A stretch of DNA of 64,000 nt from the NCBI GenBank assembly GCA_049116495.1, contig JAGDYV010000140.1, positions 25,342-89,341 on the forward strand. The letters are read 5' to 3'. Origin of the DNA: CAJQQK01 sp049116495 (GTDB lineage: Bacteria > Pseudomonadota > Alphaproteobacteria > Rhizobiales > Hyphomicrobiaceae). The translations under genes and the position numbers were made by a program. Shown here piece by piece: positions 25,930 to 34,022 of this stretch. The notes under the pieces were generated by a model. That model was given only the letters and a program-made list of their open reading frames with translations. It was not told where the DNA came from and made no database searches. Numbering within the stretch: position 1 is the stretch's first letter; each line of letters opens with the position of its first letter.

Positions 25930-26943
25930 ATGCAGCGATTAAGAACCTCGATAGCACTGACGACGCTGGCGTTTGCGATGACCGGTGCGGCGTCACTCGT
26001 GAATGCCGCCGAAATAAAAGTGGGCGCGGCGAGCAACATTGGCGGCATGATTGTTTTCATCGCGCAGGACAAAGGCTTTTTCGCCAAACATGGTCTCGAT
26101 GCCAAGGTAGTGGTTCGCAATACCGGCTCGGCGCTGACGAAATCGCTTCGCGCCGGCGAGATCGACTTTGCGCCGGCAGCATTCACCAATCTGCCGGTCG
26201 CGCTTGAAAAGGGTATCAAGCTGCGCGGTGTCGTTGGTTATCTTGGTGCTTCTTTTTCAAAACCGTATCACGATGGCAATGTCGGCATCATTGCACGTGG
26301 TGACTCGGGGGTTACAAAAGGGGCCGATCTCAAGGGCAAGAAACTTGGCGTGACGTTCGGGTCAACGGTTGACGTTTATATGCGCGCCTACCTGAAGAAG
26401 AACGGTCTTGCGCTGAGCGACGTCAACCGGGTGAATGTACGGCCGCCAAGCCTGGTCTCCATTCTTGATTCCGGCGGGGTTGATGCGATTGTTGCCTGGG
26501 AGCCCAACTTGACGCGCGCCTTGGACAAGGTGAAGGGGGCGAAACTGGTTGCGCGAGGTGGAGATAACGTCTGTTTCTGCGCCGTGATGCATGGCAAACC
26601 CGATACTGTCTACAAGGACAAGAAGCGGACGCAGGCGTTTGTCGATGCGATGAGCGAAGCTGCGCACTATTTACGCAACCCGAAAAACCTCGATGAGGTA
26701 TCAAAGATCGGCTCGCGCTTCGTTCGCGGTATGACAGCCGATTTGGTGAAACGTACGATTCAGCATGTGATCTATGATGCGCGCATTGGTGGCGGCACCG
26801 CCGAGGCCTTCAAGCTGTCGGTGAAGCAGTTGATCGCGCAAAAGAAGATGAAGGCGCCTTACGATCCGGCAAACTATCTCGACACAAGTTTTGTCGATAG
26901 CACGATGAAGCGTCATCCTGAGTGGTTTGCCGATCTCAAGTAG
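25930..26943 (+). CDS. ABC transporter substrate-binding protein (NitT/TauT, SsuA-like)
   Basis: Periplasmic receptor of 337 residues with a Sec signal peptide cleaved near residue 26 (SLVNAA). ATG 25930 follows GGAGTAACC. The NMT1-type fold is shown by FIAQDKGFFAKHGLDAKVV and by KGKKLGVTFGSTVD. A Cys pair near FCAVMHG is unusual. The gene starts a tight operon with an ATPase, two permeases and a small membrane protein. Between 25836 and 25862 an imperfect inverted repeat (GGTT-CTGA / TCAG-AACC) precedes it and might be a regulator site. Confidence 0.88.
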   Translation: MQRLRTSIALTTLAFAMTGAASLVNAAEIKVGAASNIGGMIVFIAQDKGFFAKHGLDAKVVVRNTGSALTKSLRAGEIDFAPAAFTNLPVALEKGIKLRGVVGYLGASFSKPYHDGNVGIIARGDSGVTKGADLKGKKLGVTFGSTVDVYMRAYLKKNGLALSDVNRVNVRPPSLVSILDSGGVDAIVAWEPNLTRALDKVKGAKLVARGGDNVCFCAVMHGKPDTVYKDKKRTQAFVDAMSEAAHYLRNPKNLDEVSKIGSRFVRGMTADLVKRTIQHVIYDARIGGGTAEAFKLSVKQLIAQKKMKAPYDPANYLDTSFVDSTMKRHPEWFADLK

Positions 26944-27070
26944 CCGCGCGGCACGTCTGGTATCGCATCGACTTCGACCTTTGACATTGTATCTCATGGC
27001 AGCGCGTCACGTTTGTCTGCCACGAGAACTGAAACGTTCACGCGTCTCACAACCAAATGAGCCTGCAGCG

Positions 27071-27862
27071 ATGACGCAAAAGCTGGTCGTCTCGGATCTC
27101 TCGCATCACTATCCAGACGAATACACCGGTGAGACGGTGCATGCCCTTGATCATGTCAGTTTCGATGTGCGAGAGGGGGAGTTCGTCGCCATCGTCGGGC
27201 CGAGCGGGTGCGGCAAGTCAACGTTGCTTAACATCCTGGCAGGTTTGCTGCCTTACCGGGACGGCAGTGCGATGGTTGACGGTAAAGCGATTGTCGGGCC
27301 TGGGCCGGATCGTGGTGTCGTCTTTCAAGAGCACGCCATACTTCCCTGGCGCACGGTAGCCCGCAATATTGGCCATGGTCTCGAAATCCGTGGCATGTCC
27401 AAGTCAGCACGGACGCAACGTGTTGCCGAATTCGTTGAACTCGTGGGCTTGAAAGGTTTCGAGGACAAATATCCGCACGAGCTATCAGGCGGCATGAAAC
27501 AGCGCTGTGCCGTCGCGCGCACGCTGTGTGCCGATCCCGTGATTATGCTGATGGATGAGCCGTTCGCCGCGGTCGATGCGCAGACGCGCATCACGTTGCA
27601 GGAAGAACTGATCCGTATTTCGCTGGCGACCAAGAAGACGATTCTGTTCATCACGCACTCGGTCGACGAGGCTGCGTTTCTTGCCGACCGCTGTTTTGTT
27701 TTTTCCGCACGTCCCGGCCGCTTGAAGCGGATCGTGGAAATTGGTGTGCCGCGCAATGAGCGCACCTGGAACGCCATGAACGCCAGTGCGACCTATGTTG
27801 AAGCGCGCGACGAGATACTGCGACTGGTGCGGGAGGAAGTGTCCGTTGCCGTGGAGGAATAG
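27071..27862 (+). CDS. ABC transporter ATPase (SsuB/TauB-like)
   Basis: Cytoplasmic ATPase of 263 residues. Walker A GPSGCGKST is near 45-53, the Q-loop FQEHAILPW near 87-95, the signature LSGGMKQRCAVARTL near 140-154 and Walker B VIMLMDEPFAAVD near 157-169. The frame opens upstream to 26927, overlapping the receptor end, but that stretch lacks ABC character, so ATG 27071 is used. The gene's final 17 bases overlap the first permease gene. The 128-base spacer after the receptor gene has no strong hairpin. Confidence 0.9.
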   Translation: MTQKLVVSDLSHHYPDEYTGETVHALDHVSFDVREGEFVAIVGPSGCGKSTLLNILAGLLPYRDGSAMVDGKAIVGPGPDRGVVFQEHAILPWRTVARNIGHGLEIRGMSKSARTQRVAEFVELVGLKGFEDKYPHELSGGMKQRCAVARTLCADPVIMLMDEPFAAVDAQTRITLQEELIRISLATKKTILFITHSVDEAAFLADRCFVFSARPGRLKRIVEIGVPRNERTWNAMNASATYVEARDEILRLVREEVSVAVEE

Positions 27863-28658
27863 GTTTCATCGCTGGCGTGCGTTTTTGCGCCATTCAAGCC
27901 TGGCCCGCTGGGTCAATCTACTCATCGTCGTTGGCGGCATCCTGGCCATCTGGACGATCGTGTCGCTGTCAATCACGAACCCGGACCGCTATCTGCCGTC
28001 GCCTTGGGCGGTTCTGATGTCGTCGGCCGACATGCTCTACAAAGGCCTGTTGCCGAGTTACTTCGCAGACACCCTCAGTCGTCTTTTTGTTGGCAGCCTG
28101 ATCGGCCTCGCGCTTGGCATTCCGTTCGGGCTGCTGCTCGGTATCAACCGGACTGTGGCGGCGATGTTCTATCCGATCATGAATTTCTTCCAATCGGTTT
28201 CCGGCATTGCGATTTTTCCGATTGTCGTGATCTGGTGGGGCAACAGCGATGCAACGGTTTTCGCGATTATCCTCTATACGGCCTTCTTTCCGATTGCCTT
28301 CACCGTGCTGTCCGGTGTCCGAGAGATTCCGCTGCGCTACATTCATGCGGCGCGGACCTTGGGCGCATCGCGCTTCCAGATCATCAAGGACGTCCTGCTG
28401 CCTGGTGCAATGCCGCATATCGCGACCGGTTCTCGCCTCAGCATCGGTTTTGCCTGGCGGGCCGTGATCGCCGGTGAAATGCTTGCCGGCCGACAAGGGT
28501 TGGGCTGGATGATCTTCACGGCGCAGGACGCTGACAAGACCTCGCAGGTTATCTTGGGCATGCTGCTGATCGGGCTCTCATGGATCATCCTGGACCATTT
28601 TTTGTTACGTCCCTTTGAGGCCGACACGATCGAGCGTTGGGGATTGGTCCAGCGATGA
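27846..28658 (+). CDS. ABC transporter permease 1 (SsuC/TauC-like)
   Basis: Inner-membrane subunit of 270 residues, about six helices. I place the start at TTG 27846 because GGAGG at 27832-27836 gives ideal spacing and the protein then begins with a short basic arm (PWRNRFHRW) before the first helix; the open frame to 27786 is non-membrane-like. The ATPase docking loop is near ARTLGASRFQIIKDVLLPGA. The stop overlaps the next permease by four bases (ATGA). It is similar in type to, but clearly different from, the second permease. Confidence 0.87.
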   Translation: MPWRNRFHRWRAFLRHSSLARWVNLLIVVGGILAIWTIVSLSITNPDRYLPSPWAVLMSSADMLYKGLLPSYFADTLSRLFVGSLIGLALGIPFGLLLGINRTVAAMFYPIMNFFQSVSGIAIFPIVVIWWGNSDATVFAIILYTAFFPIAFTVLSGVREIPLRYIHAARTLGASRFQIIKDVLLPGAMPHIATGSRLSIGFAWRAVIAGEMLAGRQGLGWMIFTAQDADKTSQVILGMLLIGLSWIILDHFLLRPFEADTIERWGLVQR

Positions 28659-29515
28659 GACATGCCAATACGCTCGCCATTCGACTACAGCGGCGTTTCG
28701 GCCGACAGAACGTTCATGCTTTCGTGCTCGGCGCGATCCCGTTCGTCGTGTTGATTGGGCTGTGGATTGCCAATGATGTGTTCGGCTGGCTGCCTGAAGT
28801 GTTTATTCCGTCGATCTCGTCGGTGGTCGAAAGTGTGTTCACACTGCAGGAGGAATGCCCCGGGTTCATCAGCGCGATCACGATGGCGCCGAGTTGCCAG
28901 ATGACGAACCACATATTGTCAAGCGTTGGCCGTGTTCTAATGGCAGCCGTCATCGGTCTGCCGCTTGGTATCGCGCTTGGTATTCTGGCCGGCATGAACC
29001 GAACGGTTTCCGCATTTCTGGAGCCGGTCGGCATCTTCGCCAATTCGATTTCCGGTATCGCCTGGATTCCGCTTGCGATTGTCTGGTTTGGTGTCGGCTG
29101 GATGACGACGTTGTTCATCCTGCTGAACACGATTTTCTGGTTGATCTTCTTTAATACGATGCTGGGTGTGCGATCGATTGCCCGTGTCTACGAGCAGGGC
29201 GTCCTGACAATGGGGGGTAACCGGTGGACGGTCATTACTCAGGTTTATCTTCCCGGTGCCCTGCCAAGCATTATCACCGGCATGCGCATGAGCCTCGGGT
29301 TTGGGTGGCGTGCCTTGATCGCGGCCGAAATGATTGGGGGGGATAGCGGCCTTGGTTACATGATTTTTACGGCTGCGGAGGAATTCAAGATCGAGCAGGT
29401 GTTCCTCGGCGTTATTGTCATCTCCCTCATTTATCTTGCCACGGACCGCTATCTCTTGATGCCGCTGGAGAGATGGACCGTGCAGCGCTGGGGAATGATC
29501 TGGAGGCCTGCATAA
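28655..29515 (+). CDS. ABC transporter permease 2 (SsuC/TauC-like)
   Basis: Second inner-membrane subunit of 286 residues in the same operon, which implies a heterodimeric channel. ATG 28655 overlaps the preceding stop. The docking loop is at GVLTMGGNRWTVITQVYLPGA. An extra periplasmic stretch (LQEECPGFISAITMAPSC, with two Cys) between helices one and two has no match in the first permease. The small gene at 29517 follows by one base. Confidence 0.88.
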   Translation: MRHANTLAIRLQRRFGRQNVHAFVLGAIPFVVLIGLWIANDVFGWLPEVFIPSISSVVESVFTLQEECPGFISAITMAPSCQMTNHILSSVGRVLMAAVIGLPLGIALGILAGMNRTVSAFLEPVGIFANSISGIAWIPLAIVWFGVGWMTTLFILLNTIFWLIFFNTMLGVRSIARVYEQGVLTMGGNRWTVITQVYLPGALPSIITGMRMSLGFGWRALIAAEMIGGDSGLGYMIFTAAEEFKIEQVFLGVIVISLIYLATDRYLLMPLERWTVQRWGMIWRPA

Positions 29516-29516
29516 G

Positions 29517-29906
29517 ATGTCCGGTTCCGACACGTCATCGTCGAGCGCCGTCAGCCAGGCGATGGCCCGGCGGCATTGGGCCAAGCGTCGTGACATCCGG
29601 TTCGTTTTGTTTGTCGCGTTGATTGTCGGGGGATACCAATTGTGGGGCTACGTGACGGGACCAACGCGCCTCACGGATGAACTGGCTGCACAACTTGATG
29701 CCGGCGCGAAACGCTTCAACATTGTCGTGACATCGAAATTTCCTCCAGAGGCATTCCACATGGGCATCTACCAGGAGTTGGGTAGTATGCGTGGGAGTTC
29801 CGGCAACAGCGCGACGCTCTATCGCGTCCGGCCATCCGGCGTCCGGGAATTGTCGCGCTACTACTGGATCAAGCAAATCGACCTTGCCAAACCGGAAGAT
29901 CGTTAG
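29517..29906 (+). CDS. Small single-helix membrane protein of unknown function
   Basis: Protein of 129 residues with a basic N-terminus (ARRHWAKRRD), one membrane helix (about 29-46, FVLFVALIVGGYQLWGY) and a periplasmic domain of about 80 residues. ATG 29517 starts one base after the permease stop and has GGAGG at 29502-29506, so it is the last gene of the importer operon. I do not recognise the domain. Translational linkage suggests an accessory role in the two-permease importer, such as stabilising or regulating it. That is inference from position only. Confidence 0.75.
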   Translation: MSGSDTSSSSAVSQAMARRHWAKRRDIRFVLFVALIVGGYQLWGYVTGPTRLTDELAAQLDAGAKRFNIVVTSKFPPEAFHMGIYQELGSMRGSSGNSATLYRVRPSGVRELSRYYWIKQIDLAKPEDR

Positions 29907-29962
29907 GGCGCCGAGGCTGGTGCGGCTGTCCGGCGCCGCCGCGCATGTCTCGTCGCAGCCAG

Positions 29963-30934
29963 TTACTGCGCGCCGCTGATGCCGAGATCGTTGAGCCATC
30001 TGCGATACACCACCGACAGTTTATCCGCGCGCACATGCAACTCTTGTCGAAGTGCCTCGGGGATCATCGCCGGTCGCTGGCTGTTGACGATCGGTACGTC
30101 TTCTCCAAACACATCATCATTGCGCGCCGCGATGCGCGCTTCGCCGTCGTCTTTGTCGAAGTTGGCACTGGTCAGAACCCACATCAGCGTTACGTCATCC
30201 TCGACCGGTGTGACCGGCATGAAGTGCGAGAAGCAGCGTTGCGCGTCGAACGACTTCATGAGGTAGGGCATGAAGGGGCGTGGAACCCAAAAGCGATAAG
30301 TGCTTTCGACGGGTTGGCGGCGGTGGTCGCCGGCTGGTTGCGAGACCTTTATCGGGCCGGCTCGAAGACCATCGTTGGTTTGTTCGACGTCATAGACCTC
30401 GATCGGATCCGGCGCGCCGGCCTGGCCCAGCATGGCATCGTGGACGAACGGAAAATGCGACACGTCGATGACGTTTTCAACGGCCCGTGGTGCGCTTGCC
30501 TCGAATGTATAGGGACCGGTGAAGACCTTGATGAAGTCATCGTTTTCCCATTCGGGATGCGTTGGGACGTCGTTTGCCGGTTCGCCAAGGCAGACCCAGA
30601 TGAAGCCGCTTTGCTCCCGGCAATGGTAAGCCTGCGCGCGGGCACGGCTTGGGATTGGATCGTTTGGTTGGGCGGGCATCAGCGTGCAACGGCCTTCGTT
30701 GTTGTACCGCCAGCCATGGTAGGGGCAGACCAGCTCGTTTTCCTGGATATGGCCAAGCGACAGCCGGGCGCCGCGATGAATACACAGGTCCAGCCATGCC
30801 ATTGCCTTGCCGGCGCTGCGCCACAAGACCAGATCCTGTCCGAGCAGGCGGACCATACGGACATCGCCGTCATTCAAGTCATTGGAGCGGTAGACGACAT
30901 GCCATTCGTTTTTAAGAACTTCGCTTTCGATCAT
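29963..30934 (-). CDS. Rieske non-heme iron oxygenase, oxygenase component
   Basis: Aromatic-ring or O/N-demethylating oxygenase subunit of 323 residues. The Rieske [2Fe-2S] ligands are Cys51-x-His53 (CIHRGARLSLGH) and Cys70-x2-His73 (CPYHGW). The mononuclear iron site is shown by DVSHFPFVHD, with His160 and His165. The size and motif pattern are like the VanA/phthalate-dioxygenase group (homo-oligomeric, needing a separate reductase). No reductase gene is adjacent; the nearest is the phthalate-dioxygenase-reductase-like gene at 54698. It is convergent with the importer operon, from which it may receive substrate. Confidence 0.9.
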   Translation of the reverse strand: MIESEVLKNEWHVVYRSNDLNDGDVRMVRLLGQDLVLWRSAGKAMAWLDLCIHRGARLSLGHIQENELVCPYHGWRYNNEGRCTLMPAQPNDPIPSRARAQAYHCREQSGFIWVCLGEPANDVPTHPEWENDDFIKVFTGPYTFEASAPRAVENVIDVSHFPFVHDAMLGQAGAPDPIEVYDVEQTNDGLRAGPIKVSQPAGDHRRQPVESTYRFWVPRPFMPYLMKSFDAQRCFSHFMPVTPVEDDVTLMWVLTSANFDKDDGEARIAARNDDVFGEDVPIVNSQRPAMIPEALRQELHVRADKLSVVYRRWLNDLGISGAQ

Positions 30935-31056
30935 TGCTTTACCTCGTCCATGAATTGCATGCGGATCATCTGAGCCATCGGCGACCGCGCCTTTGAGACA
31001 GGATTAGTTGAGTTCGCGCGTCGCATCCTAATTGGATTTGTCAATCGGCTGGTGTC

Positions 31057-31452
31057 CTAAAGAAAACGTCCGCCCCGTTCGAGCACTTCGATTTCGTAAC
31101 CGTCCGGGTCGGCAATGAAGAAGAAACGGGCGATACGTTTGCCATCTGGTGCAAAGTCGACGATTTTTCTCGGAGACAAGCCAAGTTCCATGAAACGGGC
31201 GTGCTCTGCATCAAGATTGTCAACGGAGACTGCGAGATGGCCATAGCCATCACCGGCTTGATAAGGTTCGGTCCGACCTTTGTTGAGTGTCAATTCCAGT
31301 TCGAAACCCGTTTCCGGGTTGCTCATGTAGACCAGTCGAAACCCTTCAAAGTCGAGTGTGTCCGCGACGTCCAATCCGAACGCTTTGTTGTAGAACTCGA
31401 TTGACCGGGTGTCGTCTAACACGCGGATCATTGAGTGAATCATCTTTGCCAT
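31057..31452 (-). CDS. Glyoxalase I / VOC superfamily protein
   Basis: Metalloenzyme of 131 residues with the paired beta-alpha-beta-beta-beta units of the VOC fold. The first metal His is in MIHSMIRVLD, Glu in GFELELTLN, the second His in GYGHLAVSVD and the last Glu in DGYEIEVLERG, the order typical of lactoylglutathione lyase (GloA). ATG 31452 is preceded by AAAGAGG; the frame also opens at 31497. It may detoxify methylglyoxal, though divergence from an SsuD-like monooxygenase leaves room for a catabolic role. Confidence 0.87.
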   Translation of the reverse strand: MAKMIHSMIRVLDDTRSIEFYNKAFGLDVADTLDFEGFRLVYMSNPETGFELELTLNKGRTEPYQAGDGYGHLAVSVDNLDAEHARFMELGLSPRKIVDFAPDGKRIARFFFIADPDGYEIEVLERGGRFL

Positions 31453-31666
31453 CTTCGCCTCTTTCGTCTGTTGGATGGCCGCGCGGGCCTTGCCCAAGCT
31501 TGCCGAGCATTCGGTTCCCGGTCTAGGATTCAGCAGTGCCGGAAGATCACAATAGCCAATCTGCTTCGCGCTCGAAACCGTATCGATTCGCGAGCGTAGC
31601 CATTTTCAGAAGGCTCGGATGTTTGGTGGATGGGGTGACTGGGCAGTTGAGCCGGGAGAATGGCGG

Positions 31667-32788
31667 ATGGGCAAGATTACGTTTGGCTGGTTCCTGCCGA
31701 CCTTCGGAGATACCACTGCGTTCGGTGTGGACAGTGCCCGAATCCCGCCGAGCAATGCGCTGTTTGATGATGTGGCGGCCGCTGCCGATGAAGGTGGTTT
31801 CCAATATTTGCTGATGCCGGTGGCACCGAACTGCTGGGAAGCAACGATCCTCGGTGCCTATTATGCGGCGCGCACGAAGAACATAGCGCCGCTGATTGCC
31901 ATCCGTTCGGGATACGTCAACCCCACCCAGTCTGCCAAGATGTTCGCGACGCTTGATCAGATCTCGGGCGGGCGTGCTGCGATCAATTTGATCGCAGGGA
32001 TCAGCGATGCCGACACGCTCGCCGATGGGATCCCGGACGACAAGACGGTACGTTACGAAAAGATGGCGGAAGAAGCGGCGATCATGAAGCGGCTTTGGGC
32101 GAGCGACGCACCGATCGACTATCAAGGCAAGCACTACGCCGTCAACCAGATCATCGACACGAAACCGTTGCAGCAACCGCACCCGCCGTTTTTTCTCGGC
32201 GGTGGTTCGCCGGAGGCGGCGGCCGTTTCGGCGGCACACAGTACCGTGCATCTGTTCTGGGGGGAGCGCCCGACGACGATTGTGCAAAAGATTACCGAGC
32301 TGCGCGAACGGGCAGCCGCTCATAACCGCGAGGATGTCATTCAGTTTGGCATGCGCATGCACGTGATTTGTCGCGACAGCAACGATGAGGCCTGGGAAGC
32401 GGCGCACGATCTTATTCGCAACGCCCCGCGTCTCGAGCAGGTCGAAGCGTTCGGCACGGGCCGAGATGCGATCGCCGACGTTGCAAAGACGTCGGAGGCG
32501 AACCGGCAGGTCTGGAAGCTGCTTGAGGAATCCGGCAACGACATGAAGATCCACCCGCATATCTGGACGGGTATAGCGACCGTACGGGTTGGCGCCGGCA
32601 TCGCGATTGTCGGCGGGCCGAAAGAGGTGGCGCAGACGATTGACGAATACATTGAGGCTGGCTGCACGTCGTTCTGTTTTTCCGGATATCCGCATGCCGA
32701 GGCAGCGCGTGACTTTTCCGCAAAAGTCATGCAGCCCTACTTCGCGGGTCGCCTGCGCAAGGGATTGCCACAGGATCGCGCGCAGTGA
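31667..32788 (+). CDS. LLM-class flavin-dependent monooxygenase, SsuD-like
   Basis: FMNH2-dependent monooxygenase of 373 residues, near the usual SsuD length. SsuD-type blocks are FGWFLPTFGD at the N-terminus, NLIAGISDADTLADG (the loop after the nitro-/flavin-binding strand), GGGSPEAAAVSA and the C-terminal FCFSGYPHAEAARDF. Family members cleave the C-S bond of alkanesulfonates to give sulfite and an aldehyde. The start is ATG 31667 with GGGAGA upstream. No SsuE-type flavin reductase or SsuABC genes adjoin it, but the SsuA-like importer at 25930-29515 is near. Sulfonate, or another substrate such as an amine or ketone, remains to be shown. Confidence 0.82.
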   Translation: MGKITFGWFLPTFGDTTAFGVDSARIPPSNALFDDVAAAADEGGFQYLLMPVAPNCWEATILGAYYAARTKNIAPLIAIRSGYVNPTQSAKMFATLDQISGGRAAINLIAGISDADTLADGIPDDKTVRYEKMAEEAAIMKRLWASDAPIDYQGKHYAVNQIIDTKPLQQPHPPFFLGGGSPEAAAVSAAHSTVHLFWGERPTTIVQKITELRERAAAHNREDVIQFGMRMHVICRDSNDEAWEAAHDLIRNAPRLEQVEAFGTGRDAIADVAKTSEANRQVWKLLEESGNDMKIHPHIWTGIATVRVGAGIAIVGGPKEVAQTIDEYIEAGCTSFCFSGYPHAEAARDFSAKVMQPYFAGRLRKGLPQDRAQ

Positions 32789-32801
32789 GCCGCAATTGCC
32801 G

Positions 32802-32984
32802 GTGGACGAGGCGCAGGATTGGATGTTCGCATCGGCGGTGCGGCAGATGGGACCGTCTGCTCTCATGGAGATCTGCGCCGTGTTTGAGGGCACCGATGCT
32901 CTTCCAGGTCGCCTCGAAACAATCAGTGGCGAACTCGGTCAATCCAACATTGCAACGTTGGGCATCTTCATGGAACGGGGATGA
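32802..32984 (+). CDS. Possible small protein downstream of the SsuD-like gene
   Basis: A 60-residue frame with a GTG start at 32802 (TTG 32796 and upstream extension are possible). The sequence looks protein-like (MGPSALMEICAVFEG and a C-terminal GQSNIATLGIFMERG), is acidic and has no signal peptide. It begins 13 bases after the monooxygenase stop in another frame. I do not recognise it. It could also be the remnant of a larger gene. Confidence 0.4.
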   Translation: MDEAQDWMFASAVRQMGPSALMEICAVFEGTDALPGRLETISGELGQSNIATLGIFMERG

Positions 32985-33065
32985 CCGACGCCGATTCCGG
33001 TCTGCGGCGCGCGACCGGTTCCGCGCAAGCCGAGGCTTTCAGGCTGCAAATTGAGGTCCGGCGTC

Positions 33066-33764
33066 TTAGCTGTGCCGGTCGTCGATCAAAGGCGATGGCT
33101 GGGCCAGCTCACGCAAGGGTTCGACGTCATCGATCGCAATTCTGCGGCCTTCGACATGCACACCGTAGGTTTTCAGTGTTGCGAACGCGCGTGAGAGGTT
33201 CTCCGGGGTCATGCCGAGGAGGCTGGCCAGCGTACGTTTGTTGATATCGAGCTGGAAAGCACCGTTTTTGGACGTTTCTTCATGGCGCCGGATGACGTAA
33301 TTGGCCAAGCGCTCGGCGCCAGTGCGAAGTTTGTGATTTTTGAGAGCTTTTACGACGCTGCGGTAGCAGGTTGCCAGCTCGATGACCATTGACCGCGCAA
33401 ACGCCGGATCGGTTGCGAACATCAAGCGGATGTTTTCTGCTGGAATCATCAGCACGCGGGATTTGTGTGTTGTGCGTGCCGACATCAGATACTGCGCATC
33501 TTTGAGAACAGCGGCCAGAATGAACGTCGATACCGGGTGGACCAAACCCATCGCGGTCTCACGGTCGTTGGCGCCGGCATACAGTTCAACGCAACCTTCG
33601 GTGACGACGTACAGAAAATCCGCTGGGTCGCCTTCCGTGATCAGCTGAACCTGTGGCGGAAATCGCTGAAAGTAGGCCAGCTGCATCAACTCGGCAAAAT
33701 TGTCGGAATCCATGTCCGCGAACAATGCCAGGTCGCGGATCAAGTCGAGTTCATCGCTGCGCAT
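33066..33764 (-). CDS. Crp/Fnr-family regulator (Dnr/NnrR-like)
   Basis: Transcription factor of 232 residues from ATG 33764; ATG 33800 and TTG 33827 are also in frame, but the last lies inside an FNR-like box. The cyclic-nucleotide-like sensor domain spans about 5-120 and the HTH_Crp domain about 150-215, with the recognition region LASLLGMTPENLSRAFATLKTYG. The N-terminal Cys cluster that binds 4Fe-4S in Fnr is absent, so an NO- or redox-sensing Dnr/NnrR-type mode is more likely. It is divergent from the nitrate reductase operon, whose promoter region has a perfect FNR box at 33927-33940. Confidence 0.87.
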   Translation of the reverse strand: MRSDELDLIRDLALFADMDSDNFAELMQLAYFQRFPPQVQLITEGDPADFLYVVTEGCVELYAGANDRETAMGLVHPVSTFILAAVLKDAQYLMSARTTHKSRVLMIPAENIRLMFATDPAFARSMVIELATCYRSVVKALKNHKLRTGAERLANYVIRRHEETSKNGAFQLDINKRTLASLLGMTPENLSRAFATLKTYGVHVEGRRIAIDDVEPLRELAQPSPLIDDRHS

Positions 33765-33813
33765 TTCAACCGAACCTGAATCTGGCGAATTGGCCCTCAT
33801 TACGATCCAGGAA

Positions 33814-33827
33814 TTGATAAATGTCAA
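33814..33827. promoter_or_regulatory. FNR/Dnr-type box before the regulator gene
   Basis: TTGATAAATGTCAA matches TTGAT-N4-ATCAA except for one base. If the regulator starts at 33764, the box centre lies about 56 bases upstream, suiting autoregulation by the encoded Crp/Fnr protein. Confidence 0.6.
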
Positions 33828-33926
33828 TTGTGTGCAGGCAGTTCGACAGTGCGCAGTATTTCATCGATCAATTGAAGTCTAAATAAATATCAATACTTAT
33901 AGAATTCGCAGAAATACTTGTATTGT

Positions 33927-33940
33927 TTGATTTAGATCAA
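33927..33940. promoter_or_regulatory. Perfect FNR box before narK
   Basis: TTGATTTAGATCAA is a perfect TTGAT-N4-ATCAA palindrome, centred about 90 bases upstream of the narK start at 34023. This suits activation near position -41.5 with a leader of about 45 bases. It implies induction of the nar operon under low oxygen or NO by the adjacent regulator or a genomic Fnr. Confidence 0.85.
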
Positions 33941-34022
33941 GTATTTCCCTGATGAGACCGACATCTTTCTCATTGAGCTATTGGCCGACCGCCGTTCGAA
34001 CGGTGGCAACAGGGGAACTGAG

